From contig MEWG01000011.1 of NCBI GenBank assembly GCA_001773295.1, positions 1 through 14,616 of the forward strand: a stretch of 14,616 bases of DNA, read 5' to 3'. The stretch is from a candidate division WWE3 bacterium RIFOXYD1_FULL_39_9 (GTDB lineage Bacteria > Patescibacteriota > WWE3 > UBA101185 > UBA10185). A model generated the notes under the pieces. The model was given only the letters and a program-made list of their open reading frames with translations, searched no databases and was not told where the DNA came from. Shown here piece after piece: positions 1 to 6,908 of this stretch (its first letter is position 1; each line of letters opens with the position of its first letter). Made by a program: the position numbers and the translations under genes.

Positions 1-13
1 GGCGATGTTTTAG

Positions 14-976
14 TTAGTTTTTATCGATAGCAGCTATTAGGGAGCGCAGTTCATGGTTGTTTAGGTTGGCAAACGGTTGATCGGTGATACTTTTAGGAAG
101 GCTGAATGTTCTGGGTGATCTGCCCGCTGACATATCAAGCGGATTATCTACTAGGTTGATAAAACTACCCCAAGTTGCAGTATTTTTTAGAGCCCTGCGA
201 GCTTCACGCCTGCTGTGGCGATTTCGTGCGGCTTTGTCACGAATGGGTCCATCTTCCGATGGTAGGTCAATAGAGTTAATTACCTGGGCGATGGGAACAT
301 GTCGACCTTCACTTAGAAAGAGTTTCCTAAGTATGGCAAGTTTAGGGTTAGTTTGAAATTCTTCAGCTGGTTTTGGTGTTAATACAACGACAGAAGTATT
401 GGTGGCAGATTCGGGGTAAAAATGGGACTTGGGTATAGTTCTGGTTACACTTATATCAAAGAAAGTTTGGGCCATAACTGCCGTTTTTGTTAGCAGATCA
501 TTTAACGGACCATCAGCCATTAAACGTTCAGTCATGGACTGCCCCAAAATAAGGATTGCGTCTGTGATGGGAAGGTCCGTTAAAGCTTTTAGAAAAGGTT
601 CAGTAATGTTGAAGGGAAGATTCGAGACGATTTGCCATGGGGCATTTGGTTCAGCTGCCAGCATAAGTTTTTTAAGATTCAATATCAACACATTTTGGTA
701 AATAATTTGTACGTTTGAGTGCTTAGATTGGATATTGGCTAAAAATGGAGTGAAACGCGGGTCAATCTCAACTCCAATAATTTTTTTGGCGTGAACGGCA
801 AGTGCGGTAGTGATATTGCCCGTGCCTGGTCCTACCTCTAAAACACAAGCCCCCGGTTCAATCTGGCGGGCGATGTGCTGTATATCTGTTGATTCAATAA
901 GAAAATGTTGACTTAAACCTTCGGAAGGGTGGATGTCCGCTTCAGAGAGTCGGAGAATGGTGGTATCAGCGCTCAT
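14..976 (-). CDS. rsmA: rRNA adenine N6-dimethyltransferase, RsmA/KsgA family (divergent)
   Basis: SAM-dependent methyltransferase expected to dimethylate two adjacent adenines in the 16S rRNA 3' hairpin during small-subunit maturation. Visible motifs: SQHFL at residues 22-26 (usual GQNFL), the SAM-binding loop VLEVGPGTG at 45-53, GVEID at 68-72, and the catalytic NLPFNI at 119-124, where the usual NLPY has Phe for Tyr. A FYPESATNTSVVVLTPK stretch near 187-203 matches the family's F-P-P-V-S-V-V segment but lacks the second proline. At 320 aa it is longer than typical RsmA (about 270), with a basic stretch around residues 246-264 and an extra tail. It starts with ATG and is divergently transcribed from the bpsA-like gene. 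An Erm-type rRNA methyltransferase is the main alternative, but the NLP motif favours RsmA. Confidence 0.85.
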   Translation of the reverse strand: MSADTTILRLSEADIHPSEGLSQHFLIESTDIQHIARQIEPGACVLEVGPGTGNITTALAVHAKKIIGVEIDPRFTPFLANIQSKHSNVQIIYQNVLILNLKKLMLAAEPNAPWQIVSNLPFNITEPFLKALTDLPITDAILILGQSMTERLMADGPLNDLLTKTAVMAQTFFDISVTRTIPKSHFYPESATNTSVVVLTPKPAEEFQTNPKLAILRKLFLSEGRHVPIAQVINSIDLPSEDGPIRDKAARNRHSRREARRALKNTATWGSFINLVDNPLDMSAGRSPRTFSLPKSITDQPFANLNNHELRSLIAAIDKN

Positions 977-988
977 AAACTATAGGAC

Positions 989-997
989 ATGATATCA
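989..997 (-). promoter_or_regulatory. Extended -10 promoter element for rsmA
   Basis: On the minus strand the sequence reads TGA-TATCAT, an extended -10 (TGn plus a TATAAT-like hexamer), 12 bases upstream of the rsmA ATG. No good -35 is seen. Transcription would start only a few bases before the ATG, and no Shine-Dalgarno is present. The call rests on position and motif only. Confidence 0.4.
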
Positions 998-1083
998 CAG
1001 CCAGTCAGCGGTGTCCACATTGTGGGACGCTTCTTTTTTTGAATCAGAGGTGGGCTTTGGTGTTAATGGTGATTGTTTTGGGG

Positions 1084-1089
1084 TAAAAT
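1084..1089 (+). promoter_or_regulatory. -10 element of the bpsA-speH operon
   Basis: TAAAAT lies 9 bases before the ATG at 1099, in the 122-base divergent gap with rsmA. No Shine-Dalgarno precedes the ATG and no clear -35 is visible. The spacing implies a near-leaderless mRNA, as at other operon-first genes in this window. Confidence 0.4.
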
Positions 1090-1098
1090 TGTGTAGAC

Positions 1099-2082
1099 AT
1101 GGAGAAAACTATTACCAGACAGATGGTGCTATCTGTGGCAAACAAGGTGGGGATGAGTTCGAAAAAAATCCTGGAAATCTTGGCGATTTTGCAGCACGGC
1201 CAAGCAGTAGATAATAATGAACTGGTACGAAAAACCGGGGTGGCGCGAAATGTTCTTAACAAACTGAAGCAATCCTGGCCGAGAGTGTTTGCGCCGGCTA
1301 GTGATAAAACCCAATTATTGCCGCAAGCGATAACGGGCCTGGGGGAACTATGGGGAGACGGCTGGCAATCCGATGACAGTTTGTGGCGGGTACTGGACGG
1401 GGAAGTAGGCCGAAAAATGCTAACCATTTTGGATAAATATGCCCACATGAGACCGGAGCCGAACAGGGCTTATGACCAGTTTTATGCTACCCGCGAGACG
1501 GTGGCCAGAAGAGCGGAACTGCTGAATTTCATGGATGACGTAGCCGGGAAACGAATCCTGTTTTTGGGGGATGATGATTGGGGATCGGTGGGAGTGGGAA
1601 TACAAAAGCAGGCAGAAAAAGTAGTGGCTTTGGACGTAGACAAACGGATGCTGGGAAGCATCAGACAGCTGGCTGAACTGGAGAAGTTGGAGATTGAGAC
1701 TGAAAGCTATGATGCCCGGGATATACTCCCGGCAAAATTGGTCGGGAAGTTTGACGTGGTATTTACCGATCCGCCGTATACTCCGGCCGGGGTGGAACTG
1801 TTTTTGGCGCGGGCTGTGGCGGCACTAGACCCGGCTAAACCAACAGGGAGGGTATATTTGTGCTTCGGTAATAGTGACCGGGCCAAAGAGCGGTTTTTAC
1901 CGATTTACGAGCTGATTTCAAAGTCGGGGTTGATGATGCGTTGGGTATGGGATAAATTCAACAGATACCAGGGAGCCGAGTCGATAGGAAGCGCAAGCAG
2001 CCTGTTTGTGCTGGAAACGACACCCAAGACAAAAGCTTTAATTACCGGAAAAAATCATGAATCAATCTACACCACTAATTAA
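1099..2082 (+). CDS. bpsA: N4-bis(aminopropyl)spermidine synthase (branched-chain polyamine synthase) BpsA-like
   Basis: Predicted aminopropyltransferase that adds aminopropyl groups from decarboxylated SAM to the N4 nitrogen of spermidine, giving branched polyamines known mainly from hyperthermophilic archaea and bacteria. The 327 aa have a winged-helix-like N-terminal domain (about 1-110), a linker with RPEPNRAYDQF at 118-128 and ATRET at 130-134, and a Rossmann-type catalytic domain with FLGDDDWGS at 155-163 (the GDDD signature), acidic D179 after beta-2, and DPPYT at 224-228. These motifs are characteristic of BpsA/DUF43 proteins. The downstream decarboxylase gene overlaps its 3' end by 26 bases, and that enzyme would supply the co-substrate. 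A DNA or rRNA methyltransferase is unlikely given the GDDD and YDQF motifs. No spermidine synthase (speE) is seen in the window. Confidence 0.88.
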   Translation: MEKTITRQMVLSVANKVGMSSKKILEILAILQHGQAVDNNELVRKTGVARNVLNKLKQSWPRVFAPASDKTQLLPQAITGLGELWGDGWQSDDSLWRVLDGEVGRKMLTILDKYAHMRPEPNRAYDQFYATRETVARRAELLNFMDDVAGKRILFLGDDDWGSVGVGIQKQAEKVVALDVDKRMLGSIRQLAELEKLEIETESYDARDILPAKLVGKFDVVFTDPPYTPAGVELFLARAVAALDPAKPTGRVYLCFGNSDRAKERFLPIYELISKSGLMMRWVWDKFNRYQGAESIGSASSLFVLETTPKTKALITGKNHESIYTTN

Positions 2083-2401
2083 TCATTTTGTAGCGTTGAT
2101 CCGGTTGGAAGGGGTGGAGGTTTGGGAGAACGTGGCCAGCGATCTGGCGGCAAGCATAATTCAAAAATTGAAGCTGACGGTGATCAAGTCCGACAGCCAT
2201 CAATTCTCGCCTCAGGGAGAAACCCGGGTCTACTTACTTTCCCAATCCCATCTGGCAATTCATACCTGGCCGGAAGATGGAGTGGTGCATGTGGATTTGG
2301 TGTCTTGTAGTAATATTAATGAACCAGATTTTATGTTGGCAATTAAGGCGGAAGATATTAGCCATAAATTTATCGAAGTCAAAACCCAAAAAGTATCTTG
2401 A
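2057..2401 (+). CDS. speH: S-adenosylmethionine decarboxylase proenzyme, SpeH/SpeD class
   Basis: Small pyruvoyl-dependent decarboxylase that self-cleaves to create its prosthetic group and normally makes decarboxylated SAM, the aminopropyl donor. The 114 aa match the prokaryotic class 1B size. The processing motif LSQSHLAIHTWPE spans residues 61-73: Ser64 would become the pyruvoyl group, His69 and Cys84 (in HVDLVSC) are the processing and catalytic partners. The residue before the serine is Gln63, where family members usually have Glu. The start overlaps bpsA by 26 bases, with a weak GGA seven bases before the ATG. Context with BpsA favours SAM as substrate; SpeD homologues that act on arginine or ornithine are known, so specificity is not certain. 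The stop codon TGA is embedded in the -35 box of the next operon. Confidence 0.88.
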   Translation: MNQSTPLINHFVALIRLEGVEVWENVASDLAASIIQKLKLTVIKSDSHQFSPQGETRVYLLSQSHLAIHTWPEDGVVHVDLVSCSNINEPDFMLAIKAEDISHKFIEVKTQKVS

Positions 2402-2426
2402 CTTATAGTAATGGTTACGATATAGT
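2398..2426 (+). promoter_or_regulatory. Promoter of the folE-queDEC operon
   Basis: TTGACT (2398-2403), a 17-base spacer and TATAGT (2421-2426) form a good sigma-70-like promoter. The -35 overlaps the speH stop codon. Transcription would begin near 2433, giving a 5' leader of about 65 bases before folE that contains the hairpin and T-tract at 2458-2490. Confidence 0.55.
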
Positions 2427-2457
2427 GGGCGGAATTAATTTGTAACTGGCGGTAGCA

Positions 2458-2490
2458 GGTCAGCCGGCCATTGTGCCGGACCGTTTTTTT
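2458..2490 (+). terminator. Intrinsic terminator or attenuator between speH and folE
   Basis: CCGGC (2464-2468) pairs with GCCGG (2475-2479) around a CATTGT loop. GGT (2458-2460) can pair with ACC (2480-2482) outside a three-base bulge, and seven Ts follow at 2484-2490. It has the form of a rho-independent terminator. The folE ATG is only 8 bases beyond the Ts, and a good promoter lies upstream of the hairpin, so it could attenuate folE as well as end bpsA-speH. CAGGT at 2456-2460 can also pair with ACCTG at 2493-2497 next to the start codon, an alternative fold. Confidence 0.65.
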
Positions 2491-2498
2491 AAACCTGT

Positions 2499-3092
2499 AT
2501 GAAAAAATTACCCATAAGGAATGATGATTCGGACCCCAGGGTTTGGGTCTATAAACTAATCGAGCATTTTGGTGAGGATACTAGTCGGCCCGGCCTTTTA
2601 GAAACTCCTGATAGGGTGATTCGGATGTATAACGAGATTTTGGGTGGATATAAATTGGATGAGGCAAAATTGTACAAAGTTTTCCAAAGTAACGGATATG
2701 GGGAGTTAATAACGGTAGCGAACATCGATTTTTACAGCTTGTGTGAACACCATATGGCGCCGTTTTATGGAAAAGTCCATATAGGTTATGTGCCGGATGG
2801 GCACGTTTTGGGATTGTCCAAGTTTGCCAGAATAGTGGATATGTTTGCGCGAAGATTGCAGATTCAGGAGGGGCTGACCAAACAGATTGCGGACTCGTTG
2901 GAAAGACACCTGAATCCAAATGGAGTGATTGTGCACGTTGAAGCAGAGCATTTGTGTGTGAACATGCGTGGGGTGAAAAAAAGGGGTTTTGTGACAAAAA
3001 CGACTGTGAGAAAAGGTGTGTTTAGATCAGACGGATTACTGGTAGAACAGTTTTTCAGAGATATTAACGGTCAAGCGGAAAAGGACGGCTAA
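2499..3092 (+). CDS. folE: GTP cyclohydrolase I
   Basis: Converts GTP to 7,8-dihydroneopterin triphosphate, the shared entry step to folate and to 7-deazaguanines. Here it heads the queD-queE-queC cluster, so preQ0 synthesis is the likely role. The zinc and active-site motif SLCEHHMAPF lies at residues 80-89 (Cys82 and His85 as ligands), the third ligand Cys153 is in EHLCVNMRGVKKRG (150-163), and HVLGLSKFARI at 102-112 is the usual core helix signature. Length 197 aa is normal for the bacterial type IA enzyme. There is no Shine-Dalgarno before the ATG; the preceding bases are the T-tract of the leader hairpin. The stop is followed one base later by queD. Confidence 0.95.
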   Translation: MKKLPIRNDDSDPRVWVYKLIEHFGEDTSRPGLLETPDRVIRMYNEILGGYKLDEAKLYKVFQSNGYGELITVANIDFYSLCEHHMAPFYGKVHIGYVPDGHVLGLSKFARIVDMFARRLQIQEGLTKQIADSLERHLNPNGVIVHVEAEHLCVNMRGVKKRGFVTKTTVRKGVFRSDGLLVEQFFRDINGQAEKDG

Positions 3093-3093
3093 T

Positions 3094-3546
3094 ATGATTG
3101 TTTCCCGTCAAGTGGAGTGGGATATGGGACATAGAGTTATGAATCACCATTCTAAGTGTCGGAATGTACACGGGCATAGATACAAACTGGAGGCTTTCTT
3201 GAGTGGCGAACTAGTAACTAAGGAGGCGGATTCATCCGAAGGGATGGTGATTGATTTCGGAGATGTGAAGAGTGTGTTGTTAGAACACGTGCATGATGTA
3301 TTAGATCATGGATTTTTGGTTTGGGAGAAGGACTTAATGATGATGAATTTTTTCAAAAAAAATCCAGACATGAAACACATTGTCGTTCCGTTTACCTCCA
3401 CAGCAGAAAATCTGGCAGCGTGGATTTTTAAGAATTTAGAATCACAATTTAACAATTTGTATGGGAAGAATTTAAGACTGGAAGAGATTTATTTGTGGGA
3501 AACACCGACGTCAAAGGTGGTGTGCAAGAGAGGAGACATAAAATGA
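3094..3546 (+). CDS. queD: 6-carboxy-5,6,7,8-tetrahydropterin synthase
   Basis: Second step of preQ0 synthesis: dihydroneopterin triphosphate to 6-carboxytetrahydropterin. The 150 aa show the PTPS/QueD fold residues: zinc ligands His13 (DMGHRV) and His26/His28 (VHGHRY), catalytic Cys22 (SKCRN), GMVIDFGDVK at 50-59, the Asp71-His72 pair in LDHGFL, and FTSTAENLAAW at 100-110, which fits the family's P-T-E-N-A-W motif. It is about 30 residues longer than E. coli QueD, with the extra length in loops around 38-48 and 78-97. A Shine-Dalgarno AAGGA lies 8 bases before the ATG, inside the end of folE. The stop overlaps the queE start (ATGA at 3543-3546). Confidence 0.92.
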   Translation: MIVSRQVEWDMGHRVMNHHSKCRNVHGHRYKLEAFLSGELVTKEADSSEGMVIDFGDVKSVLLEHVHDVLDHGFLVWEKDLMMMNFFKKNPDMKHIVVPFTSTAENLAAWIFKNLESQFNNLYGKNLRLEEIYLWETPTSKVVCKRGDIK

Positions 3547-4229
3547 GCATGTCTGGGTTGGAATTGCGGGTTAATGAAGTTTTCACCTCCCGGCAAGGAG
3601 AAGGTCCTTCAGCCGGAAAAGAAGCGACGTTTGTTAGGCTTCATAAGTGTAATTTGAGGTGTGTCTTTTGTGATACTGAGAGGGCTTTGGTGGGTGAACC
3701 AAACATGGTTGTGACAATTAAGCAGGCTCTGACCATGATTGCCACCTCCTGGATGAGCGTTTATGGGGCTAGTGTGAATAAGCGATTGATTGTTACCGGT
3801 GGTGAGCCATTACTCCAGAGGTTGGCGGTCGTAGAAGTCGCAAAAGCTTTAAGGCCGGAGTGGGACGTTGAAGTTGAAACAAATGGCACGATTTTTCCGG
3901 AAGGACTGGAGGATTGTCAGATAAATTGCTCACCGAAGCTATCAAACGCCGGAATGAGACCGGGTGCAAGAATTGTTCCTGCTGTTTTGGTGGGAATTGC
4001 CGAACTACCTCAATCAATATTCAAATTTGTAGTAAATGACCTTGATAGAGTCAAGGAAGTAGAGGGTTTGGTTAAGAAAGTGGGGATTGGGGCGGATCGA
4101 ATAATGTTGATGCCTGAAGGGGCTGATGTGGAGACGCTTGAGCAAAGAAGCCCGCAGGTGAAGAAGTGGGCAAATGAGAGAGGCTGGGGGTTTTCATCCC
4201 GATTACATATTTTGGGGAATTACAGATAA
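3543..4229 (+). CDS. queE: 7-carboxy-7-deazaguanine synthase (radical SAM)
   Basis: Radical SAM enzyme that ring-contracts 6-carboxytetrahydropterin to 7-carboxy-7-deazaguanine. From the ATG at 3543 (strong GAGAGGAG seven bases upstream, 4-base overlap with queD) the protein has 228 aa. Visible features: FTSRQGEGPSAGKEATFVRL at 14-33, the 4Fe-4S motif KCNLRCVFCD with Cys36, Cys40 and Cys43 (CxxxCxxC), the SAM-binding TGGEPLLQ at 85-92, VETNGT at 111-116 and SPKLSNAG at 130-137. All are standard QueE signatures. A longer reading from 3495 would overlap queD by 52 bases and lacks support. It ends one base before queC. Confidence 0.94.
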   Translation: MSMSGLELRVNEVFTSRQGEGPSAGKEATFVRLHKCNLRCVFCDTERALVGEPNMVVTIKQALTMIATSWMSVYGASVNKRLIVTGGEPLLQRLAVVEVAKALRPEWDVEVETNGTIFPEGLEDCQINCSPKLSNAGMRPGARIVPAVLVGIAELPQSIFKFVVNDLDRVKEVEGLVKKVGIGADRIMLMPEGADVETLEQRSPQVKKWANERGWGFSSRLHILGNYR

Positions 4230-4230
4230 T

Positions 4231-4926
4231 ATGACAGAAAAAGAAATGCGGGAGTTGATGAGTGTTGCGGCCGGGTTAACTCGGAAGAGCGTGGTGTGTG
4301 AGGTGAGTGGAGGCTTGGACAGTACGGTGGCTGCAGCAATGGCGATTAATTTGGGTTTAATTCCACATTTCCTGTTTTTTGATTGGGGCCAAAAAACAAT
4401 GGAGAAAGAAATGGATTGTGCGCAAAAATTGGCTACCTTTTATAGGGCATCGTTAATGATGGTTGAGGTGAAGTTATTAAAGCAATTGCCTGGGGTATCG
4501 CTTACCGCAGCTGAGACAATGACAACCGCTGTCAATGAATATGTGCCTAATAGAAATGCGATTTTGCACTCTCAGGCTGTAGCCTTGGCAGAAAGTTTGA
4601 AAGCGGGGGCAGTTATTGTCGGATCAACCGGTGGGGATCATATTTGTCCGGACAACAGTCCGGAATTTATTGCAGCTCAGCAGGGATTGATAGCTGTGGG
4701 AACTATGTTAAAACCCCCGATTCAAATAATAGCTCCGTTGCTGACGACGGATAAGATCGGCGCAGTGAGGATTGGACGAGAATTGGGAGTACCGTTTGAG
4801 TTAACGTGGTCTTGCCACAACGGGTTAACAGAAGCTTGTGGGGTGTGCAGTAATTGTGAGTCGCGGATAGAGGCGTTTAATTTAAACAACGATAGAGATC
4901 CGATTTCGTATGCTAAGCAGACCTAA
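4231..4926 (+). CDS. queC: 7-cyano-7-deazaguanine (preQ0) synthase
   Basis: ATP-dependent enzyme that converts 7-carboxy-7-deazaguanine plus ammonia to preQ0, completing the pathway begun by folE. The 231 aa carry the PP-loop SGGLDST at 26-32, YVPNRNAIL at 104-112 (the VPxRN substrate motif), a STGGDH segment at 132-137 and the C-terminal zinc site formed by Cys195, Cys203, Cys206 and Cys209 (CGVCSNC). Start chosen at the ATG one base after the queE stop; a longer in-frame start at 4174 would lie inside queE. Its 3' end overlaps the next gene by 17 bases, which couples preQ0 synthesis to the aminotransferase gene. Length and motifs are canonical QueC, not the QueC-like defence homologues. Confidence 0.93.
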   Translation: MTEKEMRELMSVAAGLTRKSVVCEVSGGLDSTVAAAMAINLGLIPHFLFFDWGQKTMEKEMDCAQKLATFYRASLMMVEVKLLKQLPGVSLTAAETMTTAVNEYVPNRNAILHSQAVALAESLKAGAVIVGSTGGDHICPDNSPEFIAAQQGLIAVGTMLKPPIQIIAPLLTTDKIGAVRIGRELGVPFELTWSCHNGLTEACGVCSNCESRIEAFNLNNDRDPISYAKQT

Positions 4927-6007
4927 GATTCCAGTGTTTCAGCCGAGCATGCCAGCTTTTGATGACTATGTTCAGAGGCTGAAGTGCGTTTGGGAAAGCA
5001 AGATGGTGTCTAATTTTGCAACTAACTGTCAGGAGATGGAGCAGTTGGCGATTAACTATTTAGGAGTTAAACATGTGATAGGGGTAGCCAGTGGTGACCT
5101 GGGATTGATGGCCGTTATTTCCTCTTTGGATATACCGGAGGGCAGCGAAGCTATCGTGCCTTCATTTACTTTTAACTCAACGGCAAATGTGCTGATGTGG
5201 AACAAACTTCGACCAGTATTTGCAGACATCGATAAGAAAAACTTATGTATTGATCCAGCCTCTGTGGCTAAGTTAATTACTCGGAAGACTAAGTTAATAG
5301 TTGCCACTCATGTGTTTGGGAACCCGTGCAATATTGCGGAGTTGGAAAGGATGGCCAACAATTATCGATTAAAATTGGTATTTGATGCAGCACATGGGTA
5401 CGGTAGCGAATATCGCGGAGTGAAGGTGGGAAATTTTGGAGAAGCTGAAGTGTTTAGCTTTAGCGGGACCAAGCTGGTAACCAGCGCTGAGGGGGGATTG
5501 ATCGCAACCAATAACGATGAGCTTGCCCAGAGAATCAGGTATACCAGAAACTATGGATTTTTAGAGGATTACAACTCCAAATTTTTAGGTTTGAATGGGA
5601 AGATTTCAGAGCTGAACGCAGCCATGGGATGTCTGACTTTACCTGAAATTGACATAGAAGTTGCTAAAAGAAACAAGTGGGCGGAGAAATATCGGGAAGG
5701 GTTGAAGGGTATAGGTGATATTGGGTTCCAGGTAGTGAATAAAAATAATAAAAGTACATATAAAGATTTTTGTATTATGACCTCCAGAAGAGATGAGCTT
5801 TATAACTTTCTAGATCAAGAGGGAATAATGACTAAAAAATATTTTTATCCTATTCACAAAATGGATTATTACAAAAAAAAGAGTTTTAAGCTTTCCGTGA
5901 CTGAGTTGGTTGGAGATCAATCGTTGTGCTTGCCGATTTTTGGGACAATTACGAAAGAGCAGATTCAGAGAGTGATAGATAGTATTAAAGTTTTTTTTGA
6001 ACGATGA
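4910..6007 (+). CDS. DegT/DnrJ/EryC1-family PLP aminotransferase
   Basis: Fold-type-I PLP enzyme of the family that aminates keto-sugars on nucleotide carriers, usually with glutamate as donor. In the 365 aa: GVASGDLGLMAVI at 58-70 (cofactor phosphate region), PSFTFNSTANV at 84-94, FDAAHGYGSEY at 158-168 with Asp159 and His162, and FSFSGTKLVTSAEGG at 182-196 with Lys188 as the Schiff-base lysine. A C-terminal small domain ends in QSLCLPIFGTITKEQI, the family's usual tail. It overlaps queC by 17 bases, so it belongs to the same transcript. No sugar-nucleotide dehydratase or epimerase lies in the window, so its substrate cannot be named; it could also act on a non-sugar carbonyl. Confidence 0.88.
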   Translation: MLSRPKIPVFQPSMPAFDDYVQRLKCVWESKMVSNFATNCQEMEQLAINYLGVKHVIGVASGDLGLMAVISSLDIPEGSEAIVPSFTFNSTANVLMWNKLRPVFADIDKKNLCIDPASVAKLITRKTKLIVATHVFGNPCNIAELERMANNYRLKLVFDAAHGYGSEYRGVKVGNFGEAEVFSFSGTKLVTSAEGGLIATNNDELAQRIRYTRNYGFLEDYNSKFLGLNGKISELNAAMGCLTLPEIDIEVAKRNKWAEKYREGLKGIGDIGFQVVNKNNKSTYKDFCIMTSRRDELYNFLDQEGIMTKKYFYPIHKMDYYKKKSFKLSVTELVGDQSLCLPIFGTITKEQIQRVIDSIKVFFER

Positions 6008-6014
6008 CAAATCT

Positions 6015-6908
6015 ATGCCTAATTTTCCAATACTTGACGATGGGAGTGTGCCAGGATTTTTGAAAGATCTTTTTAAAACGAGGATCGTTGGTTTGAAAAA
6101 GCTGAAATCCAGTGAACAATCTATTGCCTTCAAATTTAAGGTGAACAGGCGCAATTACATCTTAAGAATCGCCTCGACTGATCAGGGATTTTTTAAAGAT
6201 CAATTTGTACGGAATAACTATTTTTCAAAAGAACTTCCGGTGCCCAAAACGTATTATATTGGCAAGATGGGCCAGAATTATTATTCTGTAACATCAGCCT
6301 GTCCGGGGAAATTGCTTGATGATTTTAGTGACAACTACCTAATTAAATCTGTGTCGAAAGTTCTTGATGTTTGTCACGCTATTTATTCAGCTGATGTATC
6401 AAAAACGACGGGGTTTGGGGATTGGGATCAGTTGGGTAACGGAAGATATGTTTCATGGAGTGATTTTTTATTGAGTGTTAAGGATAGGTATAGAGAAGGC
6501 AGCTATTGGCCTGAAGGTTACTTTATGAGTGTATATGGAGCCATGGAGAGACGGGTAAAATACTGTCCTAATATAAGGAAATTAATACATGGTGATTTAG
6601 GATCGAATAATATTTTAGTTAACCGCGGTAAAGTAAGCGGAGTAATCGACTGGAGCGACTCAAAATATGGGGATTTTGTTTATGATGTGGCATATTTAGG
6701 GTTTTGGGTTGACGTGATGCCCTATAGAAAAGTTTTTCCGCATTATTTTAAGAGTAAGGATGTAGTCATTGTTAATTACAAAGAAAGATTTGATTGCTAC
6801 ACTTTGAATTTGGCTTTGTCGATATTGATCTATTATTCAGATAGCAAAGATTTGAATGGTTTTACTTATGTAAAATCCCGTCTTGATAAATTTGTAAAGG
6901 CCATATGA
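6015..6908 (+). CDS. APH/choline-kinase-fold phosphotransferase
   Basis: Predicted ATP-dependent small-molecule kinase of the aminoglycoside phosphotransferase superfamily. Starting at the ATG at 6015 it has 297 aa; a TTG at 5997 would add six residues. Key motifs: NYILRI at 47-52 (beta-3 strand, Arg where eukaryotic-like kinases have Lys), TGFGDWD at 132-138, the catalytic loop HGDLGSNNILV at 192-202 (Asp194 and Asn199) and GVIDWSD at 209-215 with the Mg-binding Asp212, then YGDFVYDVA at 218-226. The gene follows degT after 7 bases and its stop overlaps the next start. The substrate is unknown: a sugar, amino alcohol or amino acid are all possible. Antibiotic resistance is not suggested by the context. 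The region is visibly AT-richer than bpsA, galU and mreB. Confidence 0.85.
   Translation: MPNFPILDDGSVPGFLKDLFKTRIVGLKKLKSSEQSIAFKFKVNRRNYILRIASTDQGFFKDQFVRNNYFSKELPVPKTYYIGKMGQNYYSVTSACPGKLLDDFSDNYLIKSVSKVLDVCHAIYSADVSKTTGFGDWDQLGNGRYVSWSDFLLSVKDRYREGSYWPEGYFMSVYGAMERRVKYCPNIRKLIHGDLGSNNILVNRGKVSGVIDWSDSKYGDFVYDVAYLGFWVDVMPYRKVFPHYFKSKDVVIVNYKERFDCYTLNLALSILIYYSDSKDLNGFTYVKSRLDKFVKAI

Noticed and set aside
2433..2498. Classical preQ1-I riboswitch before folE
   Set aside because: The GGTTC...ACCC core and A-rich tail of that class are not seen; only a hairpin with a T-tract is supported.
4231..4926. QueC as part of a Qat or type IV CBASS-like defence system
   Set aside because: The full folE-queD-queE set is adjacent and no QatA/B/D, CD-NTase or effector gene is present; motifs are those of biosynthetic QueC.
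2499..4926. Dpd-type DNA deazaguanine modification cluster
   Set aside because: No dpdA-like transglycosylase, helicase or nuclease genes occur in the window.
6015..6908. Aminoglycoside resistance gene
   Set aside because: Only the general APH fold is visible and the gene sits in a biosynthetic operon with no mobile element nearby.
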